Assembly (NCBI GenBank): GCA_023398495.1 | Contig: JAEWSG010000138.1 | Location: 23,421 to 87,420, forward strand | Source of the DNA: Bacillota bacterium | GTDB taxonomy: Bacteria > Bacillota > Clostridia > Acetivibrionales > Acetivibrionaceae | Length of the DNA stretch: 64,000 bases | Direction: 5' to 3' | In this document: piece after piece, positions 8,876 through 19,400 of the stretch | Numbering within the stretch: position 1 is the first letter of the stretch | Layout: each line of letters begins with the position of its first letter | Notes under the pieces: generated by a model | The model's input: only the letters and a program-made list of their open reading frames with translations | Database searches by the model: none | Told to the model about the DNA's origin: nothing | Position numbers and translations under genes: made by a program

Positions 8876-9259
8876 ATGCAATTACAAACAAATATGCCAG
8901 CAATGTCCCTCATGCCGAATGGGAATCCACATCAATCTTGTATAGATTCTTGCTTGAAATGTGCTCAGATTTGTGAGGAATGCTTTAATATGTGTCTGCA
9001 GGAAGCAGATGTTAATGCTAGGACTAACTGTATGAAAACACTTCAGGACTGTGCTGAAATATGTTCAACAGCTGCTCATTATGTTTCAAGACAAAGCGGG
9101 AGTTTAAACGAAATCTGTAATCTTTGTGCAGATATCTGTACAAAGTGTGCTTCAGAATGTGACATACTTAAAGACCAACATTGCAAAACTTGTGCAGACA
9201 CCTGCAAGCAATGTGCTGATGAATGTAGAAAAATGGTTAATATGAGTAAAGTTCAGTAA
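8876..9259 (+). CDS. Cys-rich four-helix-bundle copper-binding protein (Csp/DUF326-like)
   Basis: A 127-residue cytosolic protein with 19 cysteines, most in repeated CxxC or CxxxC spacing along amphipathic helices (CIDSCLKCAQICEEC, CNLCADICTKC, CKTCADTCKQC). This is the pattern of copper-storage (Csp-like) four-helix bundles, in which Cys residues line the core and bind many Cu(I) ions. No export signal is visible, so a cytosolic Csp3-like form is expected. AGGAGG lies 8 bases before ATG and a terminator follows. The gene stands alone. Confidence 0.85.
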   Translation: MQLQTNMPAMSLMPNGNPHQSCIDSCLKCAQICEECFNMCLQEADVNARTNCMKTLQDCAEICSTAAHYVSRQSGSLNEICNLCADICTKCASECDILKDQHCKTCADTCKQCADECRKMVNMSKVQ

Positions 9260-9272
9260 CTTTGATTTAATG

Positions 9273-9310
9273 CAGAAGATATAAGTGTTAGATAATACTC
9301 ATATCTTCTG
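9273..9310 (+). terminator. Terminator after the copper-binding protein gene
   Basis: Stem CAGAAGATAT / ATATCTTCTG followed by a T-rich stretch (TATTTATTGTTTT), 14 bp after the stop. Confidence 0.7.
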
Positions 9311-9359
9311 TATTTATTGTTTTGAATCTAAATAATCAATACCTGCAAAACCTATTGCA

Positions 9360-10166
9360 TCAAAATTCCTCAATATTTACTTTCTCGGCTTCCACTATCT
9401 GTCCATCCATTATTATACTGGAAAGGTGATTGAATTTTTCTACACTGTCACTCGTAAAAAACCTGCAAATTGGATTTGCTGATAAATCACTCCTTATTCC
9501 ATTTTTATCCAACTCCAATTTTACAAGCTTTGCAACTTCCTCTGCAGAATTTATATAATTTACTTCTTCACCAATGAACTTTTTTATTGGATTACATAAA
9601 AGTGGATAATGAGTACACCCAAAAACCAAAGTATCAATACCTTCATTTTTTATTGGTGTCAAGTATTCTTCAATGGTTTTGTATGTAACCTCATTTTCCC
9701 ACCAACCTTCTTCAACTAGCGGAACAAACAAAGGACACGCTTTGGAAACTACTTTTACAGAATTATCAATTTCATTTAATGTCTTCTGATATACAGCAGA
9801 ATCAATAGTCGCTTTTGTACCGATGATTCCTACCTTTCTATTTTTTGTCTTCTTGATAGCCGCTAAGGCACCTGGCTTTACGACTTCCACAACAGGTATC
9901 CCCAGTTCATGCCTAACCTTTTCAAAGCTACATGCACTTGCAGTATTACATGCTATTACAATCATTTTTATATCCATACTCAATAGAAATCTTATATTTT
10001 GGAATGTATATTTCAAAACAGTATCTTTTGATCTATTTCCATAAGGCGTTCTTCCGCAATCTCCAAAATAAATAATATTTTCATTAGGTAAAAGTCTAAT
10101 TATCTCATGCACTACTGTGAGACCACCAATTCCAGAATCAAAAACTGCTATAGATTTTTTCTTCAT
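9360..10166 (-). CDS. murI: Glutamate racemase
   Basis: Converts L- to D-glutamate for peptidoglycan. Hallmarks: DSGIGGLTV near the N-terminus (Asp and Ser of the active site), YFGDCGRTPYG, the first catalytic Cys in VIACNTASA and the second in LVFGCTHYPLL. Length 268 is normal. The start ATG is preceded by GGAGGGG. It lies just downstream of the biosynthetic cluster on the same strand, but is a housekeeping gene with no obvious link to it. Confidence 0.97.
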   Translation of the reverse strand: MKKKSIAVFDSGIGGLTVVHEIIRLLPNENIIYFGDCGRTPYGNRSKDTVLKYTFQNIRFLLSMDIKMIVIACNTASACSFEKVRHELGIPVVEVVKPGALAAIKKTKNRKVGIIGTKATIDSAVYQKTLNEIDNSVKVVSKACPLFVPLVEEGWWENEVTYKTIEEYLTPIKNEGIDTLVFGCTHYPLLCNPIKKFIGEEVNYINSAEEVAKLVKLELDKNGIRSDLSANPICRFFTSDSVEKFNHLSSIIMDGQIVEAEKVNIEEF

Positions 10167-10250
10167 ATTCCCCTCCTATCCTTCAACCCCCACTAGCCTG
10201 ACTTACATACAACTATTTTTAATCAAGGATTCTTGTATAGATTTACTTAT

Positions 10251-11267
10251 TCAAAGCTCAGTACATTTGCGTGCAACAATAACGCTTTGTCCATCAGAAA
10301 AAAAATCATGCAACACTTCAATGATCCTGAAGCCACCTTCATTTAGCCAACATGCATATTCATTTTCTGTATATGCCTGACCGAAGTCATATATATTTGC
10401 AAAGACAAGATTAAATAATACTGTCTTTTCAGGAAATATAAAGTTGTTGTCAAGTATTCTGCCAAGAATATAAAGATAGCTTCCTTGGCTCATTACACTT
10501 CCAATATTTTTAATTGCATTTATGGCTTCCTCAGGAGATAACACCTGAAAAAAGCTTCTTGCCACTGCTACATCATAAATACCTTCAGGTTTTTTTTCTA
10601 CTATATTTATGCCTTTTATCAAAATCCTATCACTCAGATTCTCACGGTCCACATAGAATCCAGGAATTGATACAACCTCATCAAGCTCAACTATTGTTGC
10701 CCTCATGTGGCAATTAACCTTGCATGCACCAATAGCTATTCCGCCGTTTCCTCCACCAATATCAAGCAGGTTATTGTACTTGCTGAATTCAAATCTTGAA
10801 GCAAGGTGAATACCTGCTGACAGAGTACACTCATAAATGCTGCCCAGCTTATTAAACAGCTCCTTTTCCGAAAGCTTTGAATAATCAATTTCAGCTTGCG
10901 GCACACCGGTTTTAATGCTCTGAGCTGTCTGTAGACAAGCACTCCAAAAGGCTCTGTAAAAATACGCTCCTCCGCCTTCATAATCGGGTTTCCCTTTTAC
11001 CAGGAATTTGTCAGTTTCCAATGTATTGGAGAAGTACCCATTTGAGTAGTTCAATAATTTTGATCCCACCAGCGTAAAAAGTAAAATCCTGAGTTTATCT
11101 GCCTTGACTGATAATTTTTCCCCCAGTTCATAGAGAGTACACGCCCTTTGGCTTAAATGTGTGAATATATCCAGCTCTATACCAGCAAGCATCGCAAATG
11201 AAGAGTATATAGTAAATGTATAATTCATTATTGTCGAAGGTTCAATTTTTTCAAAGTCATTATCCAC
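10251..11267 (-). CDS. SAM-dependent O-methyltransferase (family 2, hydroxyindole type)
   Basis: Small-molecule methyltransferase of 338 residues. An N-terminal winged-helix dimerisation domain (about 15-100, with ELGEKLSVKADKLRILLFTL) is followed by a Rossmann domain with the SAM-binding motif LLDIGGGNGGIAIG (about 168-181). This is the layout of natural-product and plant-type O-methyltransferases such as CrtF or mitomycin/TcmN-type enzymes. It is the last gene of the leftward NRPS/PKS cluster, 50 bp after the amidohydrolase. It probably methylates a hydroxyl of the product; the acceptor is unknown. Confidence 0.85.
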   Translation of the reverse strand: MDNDFEKIEPSTIMNYTFTIYSSFAMLAGIELDIFTHLSQRACTLYELGEKLSVKADKLRILLFTLVGSKLLNYSNGYFSNTLETDKFLVKGKPDYEGGGAYFYRAFWSACLQTAQSIKTGVPQAEIDYSKLSEKELFNKLGSIYECTLSAGIHLASRFEFSKYNNLLDIGGGNGGIAIGACKVNCHMRATIVELDEVVSIPGFYVDRENLSDRILIKGINIVEKKPEGIYDVAVARSFFQVLSPEEAINAIKNIGSVMSQGSYLYILGRILDNNFIFPEKTVLFNLVFANIYDFGQAYTENEYACWLNEGGFRIIEVLHDFFSDGQSVIVARKCTEL

Positions 11268-11320
11268 AGATTTTCACATCCTCAAATTATTATTCTGGAC
11301 AGATAAGGCCTTAGCCGAAG

Positions 11321-12229
11321 TTATATTTTCAGTATCCCTAATGCATTTTCATATAAAAGCAATTCCTTTTGTTTTTCTGTCAGGTAATCCAGTTCTTTAA
11401 AATATTTAACCCATACCTTTTGAGATCCCTTATTATTAAACAGAGGCCAATCTGTGCCAAACAATATATTTTCAGGACAAACCTCAAATAGTTTCTTGAG
11501 CTTTTGAGACATATCACTCTCATCTTTAATGTTCTGCTGAAAGCCTGATATTTCAAGATATATATTTTCCCTTTGCAAAGGCAACATGTAACTTTCCGTA
11601 AAATACATTATAGCAGCATGTCCCAAGATGAAAGGAATTTTTTTAAAGTTTTTTGCCGCTTCAAGAATTGAGCTCGGATAATCAAAGCTTGATCTCATTG
11701 AAGGTAATGAAGGTCCAATGTGTGCCAATACAGGAAGATCATAATGTTCACACATTTCATATATTGGATGCAAACTCCGGTCATTAAGATCAAATCCACA
11801 GGGAGGGTATAATTTTAGTCCCTTGAAGCCATATTCCTTTATCCCTTTTTCAAAAACCTCCAGACCCTTTTTCCCTCTAGCAGGATCTATGCCTCCAAAT
11901 ATAATCAGTCTGTCCTTAAACCTTGAAAACACTTCATAGTGAACTCTGTATAGTTCTTCTATATCAAGTTTGTTGTCCTCTTTATTAAATCCCAGGTCAG
12001 CAAGTAAAACAACAGATTTGTCTATGCCAGCTTCATCCATTTGTGCAATCAGTTTTGATCCATCAAAATCCTTTAATGAATTTTGTATTATGTTTTTTAA
12101 TATTATGTCAGGTATATCGGTATTGTCGTTTTCCCTCATTGATCCGACAATACTATTTTTTATGCCATCAAGCCAGTATTCTGGATATATCCTGTAATCC
12201 GCCAGATGGACATGCATATCGATAACCAC
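11321..12229 (-). CDS. Amidohydrolase-2 family metal-dependent hydrolase/decarboxylase
   Basis: A TIM-barrel amidohydrolase of the ACMSD-like class (302 residues). It shows the metal-binding HVH near the N-terminus (MHVHL), GLKLYPP, the His of LAHIGPS, GHAA and the terminal Asp of LFGTDWPLF. Family members hydrolyse C-N/C-O bonds or decarboxylate aromatic acids. It lies between the ACP and the O-methyltransferase in the cluster, so it may trim or release the assembled product. That role is an inference. Confidence 0.8.
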   Translation of the reverse strand: MVIDMHVHLADYRIYPEYWLDGIKNSIVGSMRENDNTDIPDIILKNIIQNSLKDFDGSKLIAQMDEAGIDKSVVLLADLGFNKEDNKLDIEELYRVHYEVFSRFKDRLIIFGGIDPARGKKGLEVFEKGIKEYGFKGLKLYPPCGFDLNDRSLHPIYEMCEHYDLPVLAHIGPSLPSMRSSFDYPSSILEAAKNFKKIPFILGHAAIMYFTESYMLPLQRENIYLEISGFQQNIKDESDMSQKLKKLFEVCPENILFGTDWPLFNNKGSQKVWVKYFKELDYLTEKQKELLLYENALGILKI

Positions 12230-12254
12230 GGTAAATCATCCCCAATCCGACCTA

Positions 12255-12509
12255 TTACTTTTGAAACTTTAAAACAGTATCTGTTATATCCTTTACTGTC
12301 CGTATTTCTGAAAAATCCACTTCTTCACTGGCTCTTAACACATCAAAGTTGGCTTTCTTCTCAAATTCTACAGACATTCCGAGAAGCTTGAGTGAATCAA
12401 AGCCTAAATCCTCTATTAAATTCGATTCAGACCTGATTTCATTTTTAAGATTTTTGGGAACACCATTTTTAATAATATCCATAACAATCTTATCTACATT
12501 TTTCATCAT
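12255..12509 (-). CDS. Stand-alone acyl carrier protein
   Basis: An 84-residue carrier protein with the phosphopantetheine site DLGFDSLKLLGM; the Ser after FD is the attachment point. Flanking helices are acidic, as usual for ACPs. It sits between the class V PLP enzyme and the amidohydrolase within the cluster. It could carry a fatty acyl group from the FAAL or an amino acid loaded by the ATP-grasp ligase. It is not the housekeeping fatty-acid ACP, given its location and sequence. Confidence 0.87.
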   Translation of the reverse strand: MMKNVDKIVMDIIKNGVPKNLKNEIRSESNLIEDLGFDSLKLLGMSVEFEKKANFDVLRASEEVDFSEIRTVKDITDTVLKFQK

Positions 12510-12540
12510 TTCAACCCCTTAAAAAATAAACATTCTATAT

Positions 12541-12580
12541 TGAATGCGATAAAAATTTTCATTGCACTTCAATTTCCTTA
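12541..12580 (-). repeat. Family 2 repeat, partial copy
   Basis: TGAATGCGATAAAAATTTTC followed by ATTGCACTTCAATTTCCTT matches one hairpin arm of the repeat seen in full at 29631-29723 and 50160-50250. It lies between the ACP gene and the class V PLP gene, so the element is inside the biosynthetic operon. Confidence 0.6.
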
Positions 12581-12598
12581 GTAGAACTCAGAAAAACC

Positions 12599-13783
12599 TT
12601 AGTAGCAAGTTACTCCATAACTCTCTATTGGAACAAACTTATTTCGCTTTACATCTTCAACCATTTCAGATACGGCCTTAACTAACAAATCTATTTCTTC
12701 TTCCTCTGTAAAGTAGGAGAAGCTTGCTCGTACAGCTCCATACGGACTTGTACCAAGTTTTTCATGTATCAATGGAGCACACAACAGTCCGGAGCGGACT
12801 GCAATGTCAAAATTCTTCCCAAGTGTATAGCCAACCTCTACCGGTTTTAATTTCTTAATATTAAAACAGATTATTGGAGTAGAGTACTTCCTGTTTCCGT
12901 ACAAAATAACCTCCGGTATGGACGCAAGCCCTTTTATGGCCTTATTATAAAGAGCTTCTTTTTTTTCGGCCATTTTTTCAATACCTTCACTCAGAATAAA
13001 CGATACTCCTGCTTCTAGTGATGCTATGCCAATGGTATTCTGAGTACCTGATTCGTAAAATAACGGACGTTCTTCTGTCTGGTACAATGACTGCGTTTTA
13101 ACTCCTGTACCTCCAACAATCAGGGGCTTGACATCCAGTTCCTCATTTATGTACACTCCTCCAATTCCTCCAAAACCAAACAAGGATTTGTGTCCTGTAA
13201 ATATAAGAATGTCAATTCCCAGCCTTTTTACATCAATTGGTATGCATCCCGCTGTTTGTGATGCGTCAACAATAAGAATAATATGCTCCCTTGCGGCAAT
13301 ATCCGATATCTTTTCAAGGTCAACAGCTGTTCCAACAACATTTGAAGCATGATTAACTATTATAGCTTTGGTTTCAGGGGTTAGTGCGTTTTCAATGTCT
13401 AACGCATTAATTTCACCGCATTCATTGCAATCAATTACCGTAAGCTTCAAATCTCCGTTCTTTTCTCTTAGCTTTAATGCTCTTAGAACAGAGCTATGCT
13501 CAATCGCAGTGGTAATAACATGCCCCCCCATGATATCATCTAGCCCCTGTATTACCATGTTCACTGAATGAGTAGCACCTGATGTAAAAGCTATATTGTC
13601 CGGATTGTCTATGGAAAAAAGCTGTGCAAGCTTTTCCCGGCAGCTTGAGACGACACTCTTTCCCGAATCTGCAAATGCAATTCTATGTGCATCCATGGGG
13701 GGAAGTGTCGTAAATTCACTTACTGCACGAATGACACACTCCGGTTTTGGAAAAGAAGTTGCAGCGTTATTCAAATAAATCAT
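12599..13783 (-). CDS. Class V aminotransferase / cysteine desulfurase-like PLP enzyme
   Basis: A fold-type I PLP enzyme, 394 residues, close to the cysteine desulfurase family TIGR01977. It begins MIYLNNAATSFPKP; the PLP-binding Lys is in FTGHKSLFGFGGIGG (about residue 199), and the C-terminus has an RSGLLCAPL loop containing Cys, as in desulfurases. Its start overlaps the KS-AT stop by 4 bp, so the two are translationally coupled. In this cluster it might deliver sulfur, eliminate from a Cys-derived intermediate, or act as an aminotransferase/lyase. A second homologue at 51930-53087 belongs to the selenium locus. Confidence 0.85.
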   Translation of the reverse strand: MIYLNNAATSFPKPECVIRAVSEFTTLPPMDAHRIAFADSGKSVVSSCREKLAQLFSIDNPDNIAFTSGATHSVNMVIQGLDDIMGGHVITTAIEHSSVLRALKLREKNGDLKLTVIDCNECGEINALDIENALTPETKAIIVNHASNVVGTAVDLEKISDIAAREHIILIVDASQTAGCIPIDVKRLGIDILIFTGHKSLFGFGGIGGVYINEELDVKPLIVGGTGVKTQSLYQTEERPLFYESGTQNTIGIASLEAGVSFILSEGIEKMAEKKEALYNKAIKGLASIPEVILYGNRKYSTPIICFNIKKLKPVEVGYTLGKNFDIAVRSGLLCAPLIHEKLGTSPYGAVRASFSYFTEEEEIDLLVKAVSEMVEDVKRNKFVPIESYGVTCY

Positions 13784-16440
13784 ATATTTGCCCTTCCTTT
13801 TTTAAGAGAATAAGTTATTTTACCATTCAATGAGAAATCCTTCCTTTGGAAGGGATAACTATGCAAAGAAATACGTCTTCTCTTTTCATCTTTGTACATC
13901 TTTCCCCAGTCAACACAGAGACCCATACACCATAGTCTTGCAAGCCTGTCAGCAATAAATCGGCTGTCCGGATATTTCTCCCTCTGGTTCCTAATACATG
14001 GGAGTACTGCATGATCATTGTTTTTAACCGGGTGTCTGTTTATAAGATTTGCCAACCTGTCTCCCATACCCATCTCGATAATACACGCACTTTTGTTTTC
14101 CAAAAGCAATGCAATGGCCTTATCAATATTTTTTGTGTCTGTCATCTGATGAATCCAGTAATCACTCGTAGATAAGTCTTCATTTTTGCTCCAAGTACCA
14201 GAAAGGCTTGATATTAAAGGCACACAAGGTATTTGGGCCTTAATTCCGGAAAAGCTTGATGAAAACTCTCCTGTCAACGACTCTGAAAGTCCTGTGTAAG
14301 CTCTTATTTCTCTGTCTTCCATAGAGCAGCAAACGCTATGTTTTTCCAGTTCTATCTGCAATCCGATTATTGCCTCACTAGATCCTCCAATTACTATAGT
14401 CTCTTGATCCAAATAGGCAAGAATACTGACATTTTCATTCAAAAACATCTCCAGTTTACTTGCGGGAAGTGAAACCTTTAATTGATTTCCTTTTGAGCAT
14501 TTATCCAATATCCTTGACCTTGTAATCAGAAGCCTTAAAGCTTCCTCAACTGTAAAGACTTCACTTATGGCAGCCGCTGAGTACTCTCCTATACCATAAC
14601 CAAACATCCCATCAGGCTTTATTCCCCAATCCAAAAGAAGCTTTGCCATGGAATACTGAACAATAAAAGTCAGTTCTTCCGTGTTTTCAAAGCTTTCCAG
14701 TTTTCTACCTTCTGTAAAAAACTCAAGCACATTGCTTCCATTAATTTTATTTAAAATTTCACAACATTTCTGTGCTTCTTTACGGTAGCCTATTTCCTTT
14801 TCATAAAGTTCCCGTGTGCACTCCTCATAAAATGGCAAAGAATCCGGAAATACGAAAAACACCTTTTTTGAGGGTTCATCTGCAAAAGCGGTTTTTGTGC
14901 TTTTTGCATTCAATGTTAAAAGACTTTCGACTGCATCATCCACACCAGAACAGACCACCGTTCTTCTATGATTGTATGCTTTCCTTCCTACTTGCAGTGT
15001 ATAAGCTGCATCATCAATAACAATATTTTTATTCTCCTTCAAGCATTGAGCAAGCTTGCCTGTAGCTACATCAAGTGCATCTTTGCTCTTGGCCGAAAGA
15101 GTAAGTACCTTCCAATCCCTTGTGGAGGGATAAACTTCCTGCTGTGGAGCCTCTTCTAAAACAACATGGGCATTGGTACCGCCTACAGCTATATTGTTTA
15201 CCCCAGCTCTTCGAGGTTGTTCGTCACTTTTCCATTCAATAAGACTGTTATTGATATAAAACGGACTGTTATCAATATCTATTCCTTGATTCGGATTGGA
15301 ATAATTGATAGTCGGAGGAATCTGCTTGTGATAAAGAGATAGCACCACCTTGATCAAACTTGCAATTCCAGAAGCCGGGCCTAAATAACCAAGATTTGGT
15401 TTATGTGAGCCTATTGCACAGAAATTTCTTTTTGGCGAGCCAAATGCTTTTCTCAGTGCTTCAAACTCAATCTGATCTCCAAATCTAGTCCCCGTCCCGT
15501 GTGTTTCAACATATGTAATGGTCTCAGGTTCAACTCTTCCAAATTTCATTGCCATTTTCACTGCCTGGGCAGGCCCTTCTACGTTTGGAGCAGTGTATCC
15601 TGCCTTGGCTGCTCCATCACAGTTTATTGCAGAGCCCTTTATTACGGCATATATTGTATCTCCATCTTCCAGAGCTTTCCCCAAAGGTTTGAGAACAACT
15701 ACTCCAACTCCTTCTCCTCCAACCGTTCCGTTGGAATCCGAGCTAAAGGCTCTAACTTTTCCATCCTTTGAGAAGATAGTACCTTCCCTGTACAAGTACC
15801 CGGATTTACCGGGCATCAGTAATGTAGACGCACCAGCTAAAGCCATGCTGCATTCACCTATCAGCAATGAACGGCATGCCATATGCACAGAGGATAGCGA
15901 TGTTGAGCAAGCAGTTGCAATGGTGATGCTAGGGCCTCTGAGGTCAAGCTTGTAAGAAACCCTTGAGTTGGTAAAATCCTTGTCAATCAGGTGCAATGCA
16001 TCAAATTGCTCGTCCATTAAATCAGCGAGAAAAGAAGCCTTTTGCTCCCAATAATGGTTTGGAAGTGCACCTCCATAAAAACCAATAAGGCCTTTATATT
16101 CAAACGGATTATACCCTGCATTTTCAAGTGCTTCGTATGCACACTCATGAAGAATACGAATTTGCGGATCCATTATTGCTGCTTCGCTGTCAGTATAGTT
16201 AAAAAGCTCAGAGTCGAAATGTTCCGACTTATCCAGAAACCCTTTTGCTTTTACATAATCGGGATGATTATATATATCCGGACTTATACCAGCCTCTTCC
16301 AACTCCTCGTCAGTAAAGGTAGCTATACATTCTTTACCGTCTTTTAAATTTTCCCAAAGTTCATTTATGTTTTGCGAACCTGGAAACCTTCCAGCCATAC
16401 CTATTATCGCTATTTCAAGTCCTGTTCTTTCTTTGCTCAT
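13780..16440 (-). CDS. Type I PKS KS-AT protein with degraded active sites
   Basis: An 886-residue polyketide synthase subunit with a ketosynthase (about 7-430) and an acyltransferase-like domain (about 525-860), but no carrier protein or reductive domain. The KS keeps the nucleophile Cys178 (TACSTS) and His314 (HGTGT), but the second His of the usual N-hydrophobic-GH motif is Tyr352 (NLGYLGPASG). The AT-like domain reads FVFPDSLPF where GQGxQ is expected. The nucleophile motif GHSxG is GYGIG (614-618), so both His and Ser are gone, and the usual HxFH segment is RAYTGLS. The frame is intact, so this is sequence divergence, not gene decay. It overlaps the PLP-enzyme gene. It may act as a non-elongating or transfer KS; the AT may be structural. 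Confidence 0.88.
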   Translation of the reverse strand: MSKERTGLEIAIIGMAGRFPGSQNINELWENLKDGKECIATFTDEELEEAGISPDIYNHPDYVKAKGFLDKSEHFDSELFNYTDSEAAIMDPQIRILHECAYEALENAGYNPFEYKGLIGFYGGALPNHYWEQKASFLADLMDEQFDALHLIDKDFTNSRVSYKLDLRGPSITIATACSTSLSSVHMACRSLLIGECSMALAGASTLLMPGKSGYLYREGTIFSKDGKVRAFSSDSNGTVGGEGVGVVVLKPLGKALEDGDTIYAVIKGSAINCDGAAKAGYTAPNVEGPAQAVKMAMKFGRVEPETITYVETHGTGTRFGDQIEFEALRKAFGSPKRNFCAIGSHKPNLGYLGPASGIASLIKVVLSLYHKQIPPTINYSNPNQGIDIDNSPFYINNSLIEWKSDEQPRRAGVNNIAVGGTNAHVVLEEAPQQEVYPSTRDWKVLTLSAKSKDALDVATGKLAQCLKENKNIVIDDAAYTLQVGRKAYNHRRTVVCSGVDDAVESLLTLNAKSTKTAFADEPSKKVFFVFPDSLPFYEECTRELYEKEIGYRKEAQKCCEILNKINGSNVLEFFTEGRKLESFENTEELTFIVQYSMAKLLLDWGIKPDGMFGYGIGEYSAAAISEVFTVEEALRLLITRSRILDKCSKGNQLKVSLPASKLEMFLNENVSILAYLDQETIVIGGSSEAIIGLQIELEKHSVCCSMEDREIRAYTGLSESLTGEFSSSFSGIKAQIPCVPLISSLSGTWSKNEDLSTSDYWIHQMTDTKNIDKAIALLLENKSACIIEMGMGDRLANLINRHPVKNNDHAVLPCIRNQREKYPDSRFIADRLARLWCMGLCVDWGKMYKDEKRRRISLHSYPFQRKDFSLNGKITYSLKKGRANI

Positions 16441-16455
16441 AATTCCACCCGCTTT

Positions 16456-19400
16456 TTAGTTATTTCGTAGCAGTTCCAAAGTTTTATTAAGGGTAAGGAA
16501 AGATTCTTCAAGCATCTTATCCTCTTCTTTATTTATCAAGTCCTCTTTTTCCTCGACTTCATCCATACTCTTGATATATTGTTCTAAAGCATGAATGGTG
16601 GGATATTGAAACATCTTTAAAACTGGTATGTGTTTATTTAGTAAAGAATTTATTTTACAGTTTACTTCAATAAACGAAAGGGACGAACCTCCAATATCAA
16701 AGAAACTATCATATATTCCTATCTTTTCTCTCCCCAACACTTGTTTCCATATGTTCACTATCCCTATTCCAATATCTGATTCAGGCGCTACATACTCAAT
16801 TCCTGTATCAATTGTTTCAGCAGCAAGCTCAAGGAGCTTTTTCCTATCCAGCTTGCCATTTTGTGTTAGGGGCATTGCATCAACTTGAACGAACAAAGAC
16901 GGTATCATGTAATCAGGGAGTTCCTTTTGCAAAACAGCCTTCATTTCTGCAACTGTAAACTTTCTATCTGATACAAAGTAACCTATAAGCTGTTTTTCAC
17001 CGCTTTTTTCCCCTTTTGCAATAACAATAGCTTCCTCAATATCCTTATTCTTTCGCATGACACTTTCAACTTCCCCAAGTTCGATTCTATAACCTCGAAC
17101 TTTTACCTGTTGGTCGTCTCTGCCCAAAAACTCCATATTATCATCATCAAGCCACCTTGATAGGTCACCCGTCTTATAAATGTTTTCACCTTCCACAAAT
17201 GGGCTTTTAAGAAACTTGCTTGCAGTAAGCTCAGGCTCATTGATATACCCTTGTGCAAGACATGCACCGCCAATATAGAGGTCTCCTGAAACACCTATTG
17301 GACAGGGCTTTAGCTTCTTATCCAGAATATAATACCTTGCATTCTGGATTGGCTTTCCATAGGGAATACTCGGCCAATATGGTTCAACTTTGCCAACAGG
17401 ATAATAATTGGACCAAATTGTTGCTTCTGTTGCTCCTCCAAGACTGATAACTTCAGCTCCTTTAAAAGTCTCCCTGATTCTATCCGGTAAAGTCACAGGT
17501 ATCCAATCTCCGCTCATGAAAACCAGTCGCAACTTGCTTTTTTCCTTATCCTCTAGCCTGTCAAATAAAGGTTCCAACTGTTGAAGTGCCGGAGGTGCCG
17601 AATCCCAAAAGGTTATCCCATGTTTAATAATTGAATTGGCAAGGGCTTCAGAATCACGTATATCCTCATGCGATTTTAAGTGCAGCGACGCTCCTGCACC
17701 TAATGCTCCAAATATGTCATAAACAGAGAGATCAAAGCTCAGCGAAGAAATAAACAGCAGCTTGTCTCTTTTGCTGACACTAAAACTTTTATTAACCCAT
17801 TCTATCAGGTTAATTGCAGGTCTATGCCTGACAACAACTCCTTTTGGAGTACCTGTTGATCCGGATGTAAAGATAATATATGCTATATCATCCGGAGTGG
17901 ATGCCGGCTCAAGGTTATCAGACCTTTCACTGTCAACCCCGGTTATAAAAACAACTTCCTTCCCATCCATATCGTATGATCTTTCCTTCAGGCTTTGCAT
18001 GTGCATGTCCAGACATATTACAGTTTCAACATGTGGAAGTCCTTTCACAATCTCCTTAATTTTATTCATTTGAGAACTGCAGGTAATAATAACCTTTATT
18101 GAGAGATCATCAACTATTTTTCTTATCCTTTCATTCGGCAGGTAGGGTTCAAAAGGTATATATGCTCCCCCCGCTTTAAGAATCGCAATTACAGCCTCTA
18201 TCATCTCTAAGGATCTATCAATGACAACACCAGTAAAGGCTGCATTTTTTATACCTTTAGCGCGTAGTACCGAAGCTATGGTGTTTGCCTGTTGGTTGAG
18301 TTCTTTGTATGTAACAGAAGTATCCCGGAATTCAACCGCTAACTGTTCAGGATTACTTAAAACCTGACCTTCAAAAAGTTGGTGCATTAATAAATTTTCC
18401 GAAAATGGCGCATCGGTATTGTTGTTCTCGTACACTAAGTGTTTAATCTCATCAGCTTCCATTACATCCAGTTCATAAATTGGTGCATCCGGCTTTTCAA
18501 CCATTGAGCCAAGCAGATTGATAAAATGTTTACCAAACCTTTCGATGGTAGACTTCTTGAACAAAGCTGATGCATATTCAATAATCACATCAATACCATT
18601 CTCATTTTCAAGAACTTCAAAGAGAATATCAAACTTTGAGACCTTATTCTTATACTGATATGGTACTGCTGCAGCTCCACCCATATCTACTTTACCCAAA
18701 TCGATATTCTGAAGAGCAAATACAACATTAAACAATGGATTACTGTCAATACCGCCCTTCACTCCGAGCTTTTCAACAAGCACATCAAACTGGCAGTCCT
18801 GATTCTTAAAAGCATCTAAAGCAGTCGCCTTTACTTCTTCAAGGAAATCACAAAATGCCATATCCGATTTTGGAAAATTTCTGATAGGCATCATGTTTAC
18901 AAACATTCCCACCATATTGTGAAGGTCTACATGAGGTCTATCTGCAACAGGACTTCCAACAATAATATCTTCCTGTCCTGTATATTTATGAAGAAGAACA
19001 TTGAAAACTGCAAACAACACCATATATAAGGTCGATTCCTTATCTCTGGACATTTGATATATCTTGTCCTTCAAATTACGGTCAATTGTAAAATGGACAG
19101 TGTCTCCGCCAAAGTTTTGTACTTTGGGTCTTGGATAATCAAGTGGCAGATTCAGTTTTGGTATCTCACCTTCAAAGCGTTTAACCCAATACTGTTCCTG
19201 GTGGAGTATATCAGAACTGTTTTTGAGCTGTTCCTGCCATGAAACATAATCCATATAACCGATATTCAATTCAGGTAAGCTGCTGTTTCCTTTATAAATC
19301 TCCGCAAACTCCCTTATCAAAATACCTACTGAAACCCCGTCAATAATTATGTGCGGCACATCAAACATTATGAGAGATTTATTTTCCTTAAGATTAACAA

